A stretch of DNA of 64,000 nucleotides from Apodemus sylvaticus (Eukaryota; Chordata; Mammalia; Rodentia; Muridae). The DNA lies in contig NC_067472.1 of NCBI RefSeq assembly GCF_947179515.1, positions 174,746,578 through 174,810,577 on the forward strand. Reading direction: 5' to 3'. Each line of letters starts with the position of its first letter. Positions within the stretch are counted from its first letter, which is position 1. Under the pieces are notes generated by a model. That model was not told where the DNA came from. It ran no database searches and was given only the letters and a program-made list of their open reading frames with translations. Positions 1 through 11,339 of this stretch are shown one piece after another. A program made the position numbers and the translations under genes.

Positions 1-1848
1 TTTGATAATTGCTCTTTCTAACTCTGTGAAGAATTGAGTTGGGATTTTGATGGGTATTGCATTGAATCTGTATAGTGCTTTAGGCAAAATGGCCATTTTA
101 ACTATATTGATTCTACCGATCCATGAGCATGGGAGGTTTTCCCATTTTTTGAGGTCTTCTTCCATTTCCTTCTTCAGAGTCTTGAAGTTCTTGCCATACA
201 GATCTTTCGCATGTTTGGTAAGAGTCACCCCAAGATACTTTATACTGTTTGTGGCTATTGTGAAGGGGGTCATTTCCCTAATTTCTTTCTCAGCCTGCTT
301 ATCCTTTGAGTATAGGAAGGCCACTGATTTGCTTGAGTTGATTTTGTAACCTGCCACTTTGCTGAAGTTGTTTATCAGCTGTAGGAGCTCTCTAGTGGAG
401 TTCTTTGGGTCACTTAGGTAGACGATCATGTCGTCTGCAAATAATGATAGTTTGACTTCCTCCTTTCCAATTTGTATCCCTTTGACCTCCTTATGTTGTC
501 GAATTGCCCGAGCTAGTACCTCAAGTACAATATTGAAAAGATAAGGAGAAAGGGGGCAGCCTTGTCTGGTCCCTGATTTCAGTGGGATTGCTTCAAGTTT
601 CTCTCCGTTTAGTTTGATGCTGGCTACCGGTTTGCTGTATATTGCTTTTACTATGTTTAGGTATGGGCCTTGAATTCCTGTTCTCTCCAAGACTTTAAGC
701 ATGAAAGGATGCTGAATTTTGTCAAATGCTTTTTCAGCATCCAATGAAATGACCATATGATTTTGTTCTTTGAGTTTGTTTATGTAGTGGATTGTATTGA
801 TGGATTTCCGTATATTGAACCAACCCTGCATTCCCGGGATAAAGCCTACTTGATCATGGTGGATGATCGTTTTGATGTGTTCTTGGATTCGGTTGGCAAG
901 AATTTTGTTGAGTATTTTTGCATCGATGTTCATAAGGGAAATTGGTCTGAAGTTCTCTTTCTTTGTTGGATCTTTGTGTGGCTTTGGTATCAGCGTAATT
1001 GTGGCTTCGTAGAAGGAATTGGGTAGTGTTCCTTCTGTTTCTATTTTGTGGAATAGTTTGAAGAGTATTGGTGTTAACTCTTCTTTGAAGGTCTGGTAGA
1101 ATTCTGCACTGAAACCATCTGGTCCTGTGCTTTTTTTGGTTGGAAGACTTTCTATGACTCCTTCTATTTCTTTAGGCTTTATGGGACTGTTTAGATGGTC
1201 TAGTTGGTCCTGATTTAATTTTGGTATTTGGTATCTGTCAAGGAAATTGTCCATTTCCTCCAGATTCTCCAGTTGTGTTGAGTACAGGCTCTTGTAGTAG
1301 GATCTGATGATTTTTTGGATTTCCTCAGTTTCCGTTGTTATGTCTCCCTTTTCATTTCTAAGTTTGTTAATTTGGATACTTTCTCTGTGCCCTTTGGTCA
1401 GTCTGGCTAAGGGTTTATCTATCTTGTTGATTTTCTCAAAGAACCAGCTCCTAGTTTTGTTGATTTTTTGTATGGTTCTCTTTGTTTCTACTTGATTGAT
1501 TTCGGCCCTGAGTTTGATGATTTCCTGCCTTCTACTCCTCCTGGGTGAAATAGCTTCTTTTTGTTCTAGGGCTTTCAGGTGTGTCATTAAGTTGGTAATG
1601 TATGCTCTCTCCATTTTCTTTTTGGAGGCACTCAGGGCTATGAGTTTTCCTCTTAGCACTGCTTTCATTGTGTCCCATAGATTTGGGTATGTTGTGTTTT
1701 CATTTTCATTGTGTTCTAAAAAGTCTTTAATTTCTTTCTTTATTTCTTCCTTGACCAAGGTATCATTGAGTAGAGTATTGTTCAGTTTCCACGTGTATGT
1801 GGGCTTTCTGTTGTTTCTGTTGCTATTGAAGACCACTTTTACTCCCAT
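1..1848 (-). pseudogene. L1 ORF2 fragment (reverse transcriptase region), open to the window edge
   Basis: Read on the minus strand, one frame stays open from an ATG at 1848 to position 1 (about 616 codons) and continues past the window edge. It covers the end of the endonuclease/linker region and the reverse transcriptase domain of L1 ORF2. Visible RT motifs are the QGCPLSP block near 544-573 and the catalytic FADD at 430-441, both in the same frame. The endonuclease start is missing and the C-terminal part lies outside the window. The segment is the inverted 5' part of the insertion at 1-2065, so it is cut off from the L1 promoter and its own 3' UTR and is a dead copy. The lack of stops over about 1.85 kb says the insertion is young. 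The ATG at 1848 is an internal methionine next to the inversion junction, not the native start. Confidence 0.9.
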
Positions 1849-2065
1849 GAAGAAGTAAGGAGAGGGTCCTGATCCTGGAAAGGCTTGATCTAGCATTGGA
1901 GGGGAGTATCAGGACAGAGAAAAGGAGAGAGGTGATTGGAAAATGAGTGGAGAGAAGAAGGTTTACGGACATATGGGGAGGGGGGAACTAGGAAAGGGGA
2001 AATCATTTGGAATGTAAACAAAGAATATAGAAAATAAAAATATATAATTAAAAAAAAAAGAAAAC
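1..2065 (+). mobile_element. Young L1 with 5' inversion (twin priming)
   Basis: Positions 1 to about 1851 are L1 ORF2 in antisense. From about 1852 to 2040 the sequence is L1 3' UTR in sense orientation, ending in AATAAA-like A-rich sequence and a poly-A tail near 2050-2065. Antisense 5' piece followed by sense 3' piece with one tail is the standard product of twin priming. Most of ORF2's 3' half and part of the 3' UTR are missing at the junction. The left edge is outside the window, so a target-site duplication cannot be checked. Confidence 0.85.
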
Positions 2066-3745
2066 CTAGTACCTTCCAAAACAAAACCAGCATTTCTGAT
2101 AGATGAGCAATAGCCCTGACCCTTTTGAACTGTAAATATCAAATTATCTCTGGGTGTCTTCACATCCCTCCTTTTCTTATCTGTAGATGTGATAGCAATT
2201 GTCCTCATTACAAGAAACAAAAGCATAGAGGATTTCCCCAGAGCCAGAAGGCTAATTGGCAGCAAAGCAAAACTTGAGGTTCTGCATTGATGGACTTTCA
2301 AAGACAAATTGCCTCTGAGCCCTCCAGAAGCAGTACATCATCATCCTTAAAGAAAAAGACCCCCACCTGTACTTAGAATACAGACATCTCTACTTGTCCA
2401 GCAGTGGCAATCTAACTGTTCTAGCTGGAAGACAGAAGCTTGGAAATACCATAGATACATCATATTGGCTCTTTATACCACCTACACTTTTCTTCACAGC
2501 CTAACCCCAAATGCTGGGAAAACAGTTCTCCTCAACCAGGTACGACTCTTTGTCCAAACTCAATTCAGAAGGTCTGGAGGTTCTGGTTAGAGAGAACACA
2601 GAGACCATGTAATAGCAACCTCTGTATAACACAGTTTCGCACTCTTCATCTAAAGCTGACAAATGGCTCTCAAACCTCAGCCTGAACATGTTTGTGTCAG
2701 TAAATGTATGAAAACAGCCCCGCAGTGCTTACATAACTCTCAGAAAATATTTCTTCTGTGGAAGTGAAGTTATTTCTGTATGTGGGCACATGAACATTTC
2801 TAAAACCTGAAGGGTACCCTTGCTCAGTCTTTTTGTGTCTATTTTGCACCTTACTAACCCAGAATTCTCATACCCTTGAGCTCCATGAGTTCCAAGCCCT
2901 TTCTATTCTGACATGTCTCATCTAGATCAACTACACATTTCCCAATGCCTCCCTAAATGACCTGAGTTCTCTTTCAACGGAGAAGTATCCCAAAAACTAG
3001 GGCTTTCTTCTCTCTGGCTCTGGATACTGTACAATTATCAGTACATCCAAAGATCTCATTTACTGTCCCAAAATCCTTTAAGACCATGATGATTTTGGAC
3101 AGGGTCCAAGGACACTAGTGTGACCACACCACGGCTAAACCTGGTAGTGGCAGTTGCAGCTCTCATTCATAGGTCTCCAGTGGGGCTCTCAGCAGTTTTT
3201 CTCTCAGATGTGACAGCCACAAAGCCCGGGCTATAAATAGGACACATTCTGAAGTCACTGTTAGGACCTTTATCAGATCTTCCTTTGGACCAAGTGCTTA
3301 TGCTCTCAGTGTACCTGAGGAACTCTATCCAGTTTCTGAATTTTAGAATTCCTCTTCTTGACTGACAAAATCAGGGAGATTTGAATTTAGATATCAATCT
3401 TACCTTCATTGTATGTAGTCAATAAAAATTATTACAGTTGATCCCAGCAAAAGTTAAAAAAAAAAATACTGTATGTTGTAAAGAGGGTAAAAACTCTGGG
3501 GTTCAATCCACCAATAGATTTGTATTACACCCTAGGGTGTCTTATTTCCCCAAAAGTAAAGCCTAAAATGAGGAGTCTTCAAGTGATTTCCTTAGGAAGT
3601 CTATCTGATCATGTGGGTGCACTAGTGTATGAGTTATACAACATACATCATCTGTGAGAAGAAAACAGAGGGACAATATCTACCACTCCAACACTACTAT
3701 GATGACCCCTCTAAAGGGTCTCAAGCATGAGCTATAGTCAATGAT
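2066..3745. other. Single-copy DNA, no feature recognised
   Basis: No repeat consensus or exon is recognised. The minus-strand ORFs at 1963-2307 and 2501-2689 have ordinary low-information composition. A CTATAAATAG box near 3230 has no gene behind it. Confidence 0.5.
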
Positions 3746-3749
3746 CATA

Positions 3750-4025
3750 GTTAGCTTTCTTCTTCTATAACAAAACACACCCAGCACTGAGGACTAAATA
3801 AAGGTGGTTTATTTAGCTTATCAATTTTGAGGCTTAGAGTCTAAGACCCAATAGTGCCATCTTATAACGCCTCTTCATTGATAGTACCATAATGGGGGTA
3901 CAGAAGCGATCACATGACAAGAAGCAGAGGGATTCAGAGATATTTTTATAGCAATTCAGTCTCAAAACAACATTAAATCATCCCCTAGGGTAATCCTCCA
4001 ATGACCTAACCACTTCTCACTAGGC
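3750..4025 (-). mobile_element. Old MaLR LTR (MST/MLT-like), antisense
   Basis: It begins with a degenerate form of the 'ttctataacaaaac' block that opens antisense MaLR LTRs. It continues with 'ggtttatttagct' and ends with the 'gacctaaccacttctcac' block typical of MST/THE-related LTRs. Heavy divergence suggests it predates the rodent MT/ORR1 copies nearby. Confidence 0.55.
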
Positions 4026-4034
4026 CCAAGTTAA

Positions 4035-4300
4035 TTTTCTTGTTTAATAATATTTTTGTTCTTTGAAATGTTCATAATTTAAACAATATAGTTTGATCAT
4101 GTCCATTGACCACTGTGTCCTTCAACTTTGCCCTGGTACTCCACCCATCCTAACTCCTTCCCAACTTTACGTCTTCTTTTTTTTTATCAATCAACCCCTA
4201 TGCACAATTGGTGCTGCCCATCTTCTCATGGTATGTGGGTGGGCTAGCATTATACATGACCCCCATCTCTCAGCACTGCCAGAGTGTGGACCAAACCTCC
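4035..4300 (-). mobile_element. Old rodent L1 3' end (Lx-like), antisense
   Basis: It resembles the reverse complement of an old rodent L1 3' UTR: a 'gttctttgaaatgttcataa' tail region followed by the 'aattggtgctgcccat' block. It is diverged, has no coding remnant, and its edges are approximate. Confidence 0.6.
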
Positions 4301-5365
4301 AGTACAGTACTTGGGAGTATATGCTTAAGTACAGTACAACGCAGTAAAGTACTTAGGGATGGCACACTTAAATCATATCTGAATCTATCCCTGGCCAACA
4401 GTTACATCAAGGCTGTTCACCACAAAGAGGTCCGTCCCAGCAATAAGGCAGAGGGCCAGGATTATGGGCACATCCGCATCCACAAAGAGGTTTCAGTATA
4501 GACCAGAGATTCTCCATTTTTCCATTACCATCCAACAAAGATGAATGAATGTCTGCTGTGTTCTAGGCATCATGCCAGCAGCCACTGGGTCAGACATGAT
4601 TCTACTCCGTCCAGCGTACAGAAAGAATTTGTAAATCACTGTGGACTGAAAAACCTGATAGGGTCTTAAGGACATCACACTAGGGTATGATGTTAGGACT
4701 ATGACCACTGGCATCCAAGTCTAGCATAACAGCCTTGGGACCCTCAGGCAAATGATGACCCTCCCCAGGCTTCCATTTCTTGGAGAAGAAAAAAAAAAGA
4801 GATTCACATTTAATTTATAGATTTGGTGTGTGTAACTGTTAAACCAGATAATTGATGTCAGTTATGAAACTTAGCATCTGGCCCCAAAGAACTTCCAGGC
4901 GATACCAGGTATGCTTTTATCACACATTGTTGTGATGCTCTTGGGAAGATAGAGCCTCATTGACTGCTTTATTCATGGTCTGAATTAGACCATGTGCCTG
5001 GCCCTGTGCTAGCCTTGGGTCCTGCTAGCGGAATCTGACCTCTCCCGCTTCCTCAAGTCTCCTTTGCCTCTTCACAAGCCAGGTCCTCCTTACCTGAATT
5101 GACTCCTAGTTATGTCTGAGATATTCTACAAGTTTCCCTCAATGATTGCTTTGATTGCTTTCCCTTCTCCAGTAAGGGTGCCAGAATAGACTTTAAGAAA
5201 ACTGCTCTGGTCCAGAACTTCTGAAATGACCATAAGAGAAGAGAAAAAGCACTGCATTCCCAAGTATGTCAGAAACTTCAGATAGATACGGTAGGAAGAT
5301 GCTCTGCACCTATATCTTCAGAAATATCTGTTCCTCCTTGCCACATACAAACAAATATATACACG
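4301..5365. other. Single-copy DNA with a weak L2-like relic
   Basis: Around 4525-4630 the sequence resembles the 3' part of an L2 element ('gtctgctgtgttctaggca'). This is too diverged to be firm. The rest is unassigned. Confidence 0.35.
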
Positions 5366-5366
5366 C

Positions 5367-5370
5367 ACAT

Positions 5371-5406
<36 letters not shown>
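5367..5406. repeat. (CA)n microsatellite
   Basis: About 20 uninterrupted CA units directly upstream of the ORR1 LTR at 5432. Confidence 0.95.
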
Positions 5407-5407
<1 letters not shown>

Positions 5408-5431
5408 AGATAATGTTACTTTAAGACCCAG

Positions 5432-5919
5432 TATTATAGTTAGGGTTTCCATTGCTGAAACAAAACACCAAGACCAATTGGGGAGGGCCCAGTCCATCAT
5501 AGGTAATACCATCTCTGGGCTAGTGGTCCTGGGTTCTATAAGAAAGCAAGATGAGCAGGCAAGTTGGGAAGGATCGGGTTCATTTGGCTTACACTTCTAC
5601 ATTGCTGTTCATTAATTGAAGGAAGTCAAGACAGGAACTCAAACAGGGCAGGAACCTGGAGTCAGGAGCTGATGCAGAGGCCATGGAGGGGTGCTAGTTA
5701 ATGGATTGCTTCCCATGGCTTGCTTAGCTTGCTTTCTTGTAGAGCCCAGGACCACCAGCCCAGAGATGGCATTACCCATCATAGCTGGGCCCTCCTCAAT
5801 TGATCACTAATTGATAAATGCCTTACCGCCAGATCTCATGGAGGCATTTCCCCAACTGAGGCTCCTTCCTCTCTGATGGCTCTAGCTTGTGTCAATTTGA
5901 CACAAAACCAGCTGGCACA
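5432..5919 (-). mobile_element. ORR1-type MaLR LTR, antisense, with internal inverted duplication
   Basis: This is a near full-length ORR1 in antisense: 'agttagggtttccattgctg' at the left and 'gtgtcaatttgacacaaaac' at the right. An extra 86 bp at about 5475-5560 interrupts it. The extra piece is the reverse complement of the element's own 5722-5802 segment. Without it, the flanking ORR1 sequence is contiguous ('caagacca' then 'aagttgggaagg'). The element is therefore longer than a normal ORR1 LTR and contains a potential hairpin. Confidence 0.85.
5475..5802. repeat. Inverted repeat, arms 5475-5560 and 5722-5802
   Basis: The two arms match in inverted orientation at roughly 85% over about 85 bp, with a spacer of about 160 bp. 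Both arms share 'catctctggg' and 'taat' variants not seen in the other ORR1 copies in this window. This indicates one arm was copied from the other. Confidence 0.8.
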
Positions 5920-6844
5920 CCCAGGGAGCTAGTTCCCTGCTCCAGGCATTCTGTCGTGGTCTCAAGTACAACCTCTCTGTAGATTTAATTTATGTAATGT
6001 TGTCCATTAGTAACATTGACATTTTAATGATTATTTCAAGCACTACTCCCCAGGTTTTCTGACAATGTATTATCAAAGTTAATTCACCTAGCATGATATT
6101 AAAAACCATAGTAATAAACATACAAAGAATACTGCTGAAGAATATTTTTCTTTCTAAAATATTAGACTTCCCATATTATCACTTGTTCAACTCAGAAGAT
6201 GTACTGTGGCAAGATCTTCAAAGATAGCCTCCACCACCACCCCCCTTTCAGAGGGCAGAGTGGGTTACTATGACCTCTGTATCGTATTGCTTCCAGGAAA
6301 AGTTCTGCAGAAAATGCAGCTCTTTGTTAAATGCCTCAAGGAGCCCCTGACTGTAAAATAGGCAGACGCTGACAAACTGCGGCAGAAAAGGAAACACAAA
6401 TAGGAAATGAGCGTTCCATCAAGCGGTGATGCCTAGGTCTGGGATGCATTGCCTCAGCCCAGCTAATAAATCCACCTGAACATCTATTGCTTTGCATGAA
6501 AGATCTGCTGGTGCAGGCTGCTTGTCCGCACGACCACTTAATTTCACATCCAATTCGCCACTAATTTCAAACTGCTATCAAATGTGACAGACGGGTTTGT
6601 TTTCAGCTCTGGTAGATGTAATGGCCTGCTTTAAAACTGAACCAGACAACAAAGAGATATGAATTGAGAGGCATCAGAGGAATGAAAGTGCTTCCCAACC
6701 TCCCAAAGCTAGGGCTTTGCCTTGCTGTGAGGTGAAACCTAAGAGGGCGGAAGACCTGAAGGCAGGCTGCTCTGTAGCCCAGCTAAAGGCCAGCAGCTAA
6801 GCACGGCACAGCCAGCACCAGGGGCACAGACCTTCCTATCTTTT
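5920..6844. other. Repeat-free DNA; 6360-6660 is a candidate conserved non-coding element
   Basis: No repeat is recognised. The stretch from about 6360 to 6660 has balanced composition, several homeodomain-like TAAT cores, a TTTGCAT octamer half (near 6492) and isolated CpGs ('gtccgcacgaccac', 'caattcgccac') that neutral rodent DNA usually loses. It has no long ORF. Regulatory function is inference only. Confidence 0.35.
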
Positions 6845-7075
6845 TTCACCACTTATTTATTCTATACCCTGCTCACTGCCCCCATGCTGGTCACCCATTC
6901 CCACATTCCTTCCCCCATCCCCTACCCTTCTCCTCAGAGCAGGTGGGGTCTCTGGGTATCCCCCCACCCTGGCACTTCAAGCCTCTGCAAGGTGAGGCAC
7001 ATCTTCTCCCACTGAGGCCAGACTCAGACTGTCCGACCAACAGCCCAACAGCCAGGCAGGTATACACAGAGCTTC
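6845..7075 (-). mobile_element. Old rodent L1 3' UTR (Lx-like), antisense
   Basis: The 'tgggtatccccccaccctgg', 'cacttcaagcctctgcaagg' and 'tctcccactgaggccagac' blocks match the reverse complement of the old rodent L1 3' UTR. The plus-strand ORF across 6943-7179 is a by-product of this repeat. Confidence 0.75.
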
Positions 7076-7212
7076 CTTTAGAAGACCTTGAAGACTTGGA
7101 TCATGCATTCTTTCCTAGAAATAACTATGTACCCTTCTTTGGGATCCTTGCACCAACACTCTTCCCTTTCAACTGGTAACATTTTTGCCAAACAAAGAAA
7201 TGCAACAAAATA

Positions 7213-7310
7213 AAAGCAAGCGGCACTCAGGAGGCAGAGGCAAGAAGATCTATGTTCGAGGCCAGCCTGGTCTATGAAGTGCGTTCCAGGACAGCCAAAA
7301 CTACATAGAG
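7213..7310 (+). mobile_element. B1 SINE, 5'-truncated, sense
   Basis: It contains 'cactcaggaggcagaggcaa', 'gaggccagcctggtctat' and 'ctacatagagaaac', the 3' two thirds of B1 in order. Confidence 0.85.
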
Positions 7311-8122
7311 AAACGCTGACCCGAACTCCCCAAGCCCCCACCCCCACCCAAAAGGGGTAAACTGACTGGAATCCCCATTACACACTTATTTTGGCTGACA
7401 AGAAGCCCATTCCCAGTGACAGTCTGGCTTTGTCTGATATTCCCACCTGCCGTTTTCAAAGAAAACCTCCGCATCTTAAAAGACCTCAGGCTAAAATAGA
7501 AATTATAGCTTTGGGGACATTCACTGCCAATCCATAAAAGAAACCAATATATAACCTGGCCAGCATTGGTGCTGTTCAAAGCCTTCTCCAGATGCTGTGA
7601 GTAGCATCTTTGCAGCATCAAGACAGGTGTAACTGGAGAGAGAGCGCCACCACAGAGCAATATCAGCATCACTTCAGAATGCACGCTGGGCCTTGCTTAT
7701 TCTCCTCATTGATTCCACAACATTTTGGCCCATATCCTGCAGCTAAACTCTCTCTCCTATGACAAGCCCTTAAGGATTTAAGGACATTTTCTTAGGCTTT
7801 AACAAATTGCCATCCATGCTTATAGCTCTGGTGACAAGCACCAGTGGAATATAAAGAGAAGGGGAAAATGACGACTCCATCAAAGTGGGCCCTGGCCACT
7901 GAGGTAGAAACGAACAAGAGCTGGTTTTACTTATTTTTTTTTCATCAGAGTCAAGATGAAAAAAATTAAGTCGCAGCCACATCTCAGACTGTATGATAAA
8001 AACGCATCTAACTTGCTTCCCAGTTGTCAGATCCAAAAGACTAGATCTCAAGAGCAAATGGAAACTGGAATTTAATTTTTCTGTGTATGTTATGCTGCTC
8101 TGAATAATCCACATAGGAGCTG

Positions 8123-8124
<2 letters not shown>
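7311..8124. other. Single-copy DNA, nothing recognised
   Basis: The minus-strand ORF at 7301-7684 (127 codons) overlaps the B1 end and has no recognisable domain, so I treat it as chance. No promoter or RNA gene is seen. Confidence 0.45.

Positions 8125-8170
<46 letters not shown>
8125..8170. repeat. (TG)n microsatellite
   Basis: About 22 TG units. It generates the spurious poly-CV and poly-TH reading frames on both strands. Confidence 0.97.
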
Positions 8171-8171
<1 letters not shown>

Positions 8172-8524
8172 TTCCAGCCCCACCATCTCGAGACTCGCAG
8201 ATACACCTCATCCCACTCAGCCTCCACTGAGGTGCTGTGCTCAGTGACTTGGTTCGTGGTAGGCAGGCTGGTACAGGCTGTTTGTTTCTGCACATACCTG
8301 TGCAGCATAGGCCAGGCGGCCTGCTCTCATCTGGTTCTTTGTAGACTACCTCATCAGTTCTTAGCGTTCTATTCCCATCTTTTTCTCTCCGGTTGAAATC
8401 TCATAAAACTGTTTATTTTCACCTATTTCAGTCTCTAAAAACAGTAATATCATCTTATTTATCCTAGTAGATGGAACACACGTGGCAAGGGTGGCACTTG
8501 TTAATTTTAGCATTTTTACCATTT

Positions 8525-8665
8525 ATTAACAGAATCTCACTCTGTAGTCCTGGCTAGCCTGGAAGTTGGAATGTTACCCAGGCTAGCCTTGAACTCATAT
8601 TCATTCTCCTGCCTCAGCTTCCTGAGTGCTGTAATTTCAAATGTGCACTACTTTTCTCAGCTCAC
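8525..8665 (-). mobile_element. B1 SINE, antisense, diverged
   Basis: 'ctcactctgtagtcctggct', 'ctagccttgaactcat' and 'tgcctcagcttcctgagtgc' follow in order, as in an antisense B1. Confidence 0.8.
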
Positions 8666-8894
8666 AGCTCTTCCTTCCTCTTACCCAGAACCAAATGTCT
8701 TTTCAGAAATGAGAGATTTACTCAAGGCATCTTTATTTGCTAAAATAATAGGTTGCTGTGGCACAGTTTTCGTTTTTATGTATTTGATGGGTTCTGTGAC
8801 TTTTCCTATCATTAATCTGTCACCTTACACATTGCACTGGCAACTCCTTGGAACCCAGCATCACATCTGGTCCTCGGGGATACCTCCCCTCATT

Positions 8895-8990
8895 TCAGAG
8901 CTGAAGAATTCAGGTAGGGGGAGGGTTGAACTGACTTTCTGCAAGTCACACAGCAGTAAACAGGAAGGCTGACTCCCCCTTCCCAGAATA
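8895..8990 (+). mobile_element. MIR-like ancient SINE fragment
   Basis: 'actttctgcaagtcacacag' followed by 'cagtaaacaggaaggctga' resembles the conserved core of MIR. Only about 90 bp can be followed. Confidence 0.5.
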
Positions 8991-9743
8991 GTGCCCTCTG
9001 GACCAATCATGCTGTTTCTCCTGGAGGACCATGAACACACAGAAAGGCATAGGATGCACACAGACCTGAGTCACAACCCAAGTTCTTACTGGGACTTGCC
9101 CATTACAGATCTTTGAACATATTGGGGAGCAGGACACCAAGGTGAAGTGGGAAGCGTGTGTCTTGTCTGATGGAAACTTTGCTCCTTACGATTACCAGCT
9201 GCACTTATCAGGCCAGGTGGATACAATCTCCACAGAGGCTGGAAATCTGGACTTTTATGCAAAGTTTTGGCTACTTTGAAATCTAGCAAGCAAGCAGTCA
9301 TGTTCTAGCTGAAGACAACGCCCCTGTACAACAGGTGCAGCCCACAGCTGGTGCCTGTCAGAAGTCGAAATGGCAAATGTTTGTGGTTCCTCGGTGGCCA
9401 TTCCTTCACCCGCAGCAGGCATGAGCAATCGATCTTAGCACTTGGTAAGTAAGCTTCAATGCCAGCTGGAACTCTTCAGAATAGGACACGCCTAGCAGCT
9501 GCCTTCAGTGGGTCAGAAGGGTTTAGTAACTTCTGCCTAACTTGTGTAAAAAAGGAAATATATGAATTGAGTAGTTAGAGCTGTTCTTGGAGGTGGGACT
9601 ATATAGCTCATCGGCAGTGTCTTTGCATAGCATACAGAAGTCCTTGACAAAATGTTTACAAAATAAATAAAATGAAACCCACATACTTCTTATATAACAT
9701 AAACTATCAGCACAAATAGCAAATAGAAAATTTTAATTAATTT
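8991..9743. other. Single-copy DNA, nothing recognised
   Basis: The short minus-strand ORFs at 8861-9061, 8946-9140 and 9086-9301 overlap in different frames and show no domain. No repeat consensus is recognised. Confidence 0.4.
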
Positions 9744-9876
9744 AATTTTGAGATGGAACCTCACTATGGAGACAGGTCTATCTTGGAACCAGGCTAGCCT
9801 GGAACTCACAGAGATCTGCCCGTTTCTACCTCCTGAGAACTAGAGTTAAAGGCATGTGCCACCACACCTAGCAGAA
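9744..9876 (-). mobile_element. B1 SINE, antisense
   Basis: 'tttgagatggaacctcacta', 'ggctagcctggaactcacag' and 'aggcatgtgccaccacacc' match an antisense B1 over nearly full length. Confidence 0.88.
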
Positions 9877-9973
9877 ATAGGGAGATTTTAATGTTAAATT
9901 GTTGATCATCTTTTATCCAGAGAAAACCCAAACAACCTCATATGAGGATTATTTGTGAGGTTTCAAACCTGTC

Positions 9974-10374
9974 TGTCTTAGGGTTCTGTTGGTGTGATAA
10001 ACACCATGACCAAAAGCAACTGGGAAACAAAGGGTTTCTTTCAGGCTACAGTTCCACACCATAGTCCATCATCTAGGAAGACAAGGCAGAAACCTGGAGA
10101 CAGGAACTGAAGCAGAAACAACAGAGAAATACTGCTTACTGGCTTGCTCCCCCACGGTTTGCATGGCCTGCTTTCTAATACATCCCAGGACCACCTTCCA
10201 AGAAATAGTACCACCCACATCATATTGGGTCCTTCTACATCAATTATTAAACAAGAAAATGTCCAAAAGACTCACCTACAGTCAGTCTGATGGACACAGT
10301 TTCTCTGCTGTGGTTCCTCCTTGCAAACAACTCTTAATTTTTGTCAAGTTGAAAAAAAAAACTATACAGGACAC
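9974..10374 (-). mobile_element. ORR1-type MaLR LTR, antisense
   Basis: It starts TGTCTTAGGGTTCTG and ends in ACAGGACA, so it is bounded TG...CA. The internal 'caccatgaccaaaagcaact', 'gcttactggcttgctccc' and 'tttgtcaagttg' blocks are in ORR1 order. Confidence 0.88.
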
Positions 10375-10978
10375 CCCCTACGAATGAGAGCATACAGAAC
10401 TCACCTTCACATACATACCACCACCCTATGCCCATCCCATGAGCCTAAAGTTGGGAGCTCAATGTTACCACTGGGGCCATCCCTACAGGCTACAGTTTCA
10501 CACTTTGTTTTACCCTGTAAAATCTTCCCTTTTTGAAATACTGATTCTGAGGCCAAGGGGAGTCTTTGCAGTGATGCAGGCCACGGGGCTCTGGAAGGAA
10601 GACTGATGGAGGAGGCTCTAGCTGCCTGTGCTGTCACTGGCTTTTTAATAGGTTCTGTGGGCTGGTTAGCCTTTCAGTTTGAATCATGCTCTGAGTTCCT
10701 CTGAGCACTTGACAGCCAGATCCCTGCACTAAACTCTAATCACAGCCCAGAGCCTGACAGCCCAGCCTTCTCTTCCAAGCTGAGTGACATTGAGACGATT
10801 CTGCAGAAACAGAACTTCAGGTTTCTGTAACCTATTTGTTCCCCCTTTTCTGCTTAATCAGGAAATCATGTCCTATATCTGGACTTTTTTTTTTCATCAT
10901 CTCTGAAATGTACTTGTAAATTCAGCAATGATCAAGATTAATCCTTTCTTTTTTGAAGGTGCTTTAAAATAATACTAT
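10375..10978. other. Single-copy DNA, nothing recognised
   Basis: Overlapping short ORFs on both strands show no domain. No repeat consensus is recognised. Confidence 0.4.
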
Positions 10979-10979
10979 G

Positions 10980-11280
10980 TTGGCCAGTGAGATGGCTCAG
11001 TCTGTGAAGAAGCTTACAATAAAGCCAACCAGAGTTCAAACCCCAGCAGTTACTGGGTTTGACAGACAGGGTTGAAACCTCGGCTGTAATATGCATGAGG
11101 TTGGTTTTCATTTTCTCTCGATCAAAGATGATCAGTGATTTAACATTAAAACTTCCCTATTTCTGCCAATAAGCAGTGTTACTGGGGGGAGAAAAGACAT
11201 TCCTCCAAGTTGTCCTCTGACCTCCACAGGCACACTAAGGGGCCTCACACACGGAGACCAATGAAAATGTTAAGTTTTGT
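10980..11280 (+). mobile_element. B4-type SINE, sense, split by about 120 bp
   Basis: The 5' part (10980-11055) has the tRNA-like head 'gatggctcagtctgtgaaga'. The 3' part (from about 11185) has 'aagttgtcctctgacctcca', the diagnostic B4 block. The 120-130 bp between them is not B4 and is unassigned. Confidence 0.65.
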
Positions 11281-11287
11281 GTGTATG

Positions 11288-11337
<50 letters not shown>
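11281..11337. repeat. (TG/TA)n microsatellite, mainly (TA)n
   Basis: A short TGTATG head is followed by more than 20 TA units at the 3' end of the B4, the usual site for a tail-derived microsatellite. Confidence 0.95.

Positions 11338-11339
<2 letters not shown>

Noticed and set aside
47..1858. Plus-strand ORFs of 62-120 codons, Phe/Leu/Ser-rich
   Set aside because: They are antisense shadows of the L1 ORF2 coded on the minus strand.
3225..3245. CTATAAATAG TATA-like box after CCCGGGC
   Set aside because: No CpG island, initiator or downstream exon, and such boxes occur often by chance.
4420..4492. Direct repeat of CACAAAGAGGT about 60 bp apart, considered as a target-site duplication
   Set aside because: The sequence between is not a recognisable element and has no A-tail, so an 11-bp chance or local repeat is more likely.
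7770..8308. Minus-strand ORFs of 72-138 codons with long His-Thr runs
   Set aside because: They are produced by the (TG)n tract at 8125-8170.
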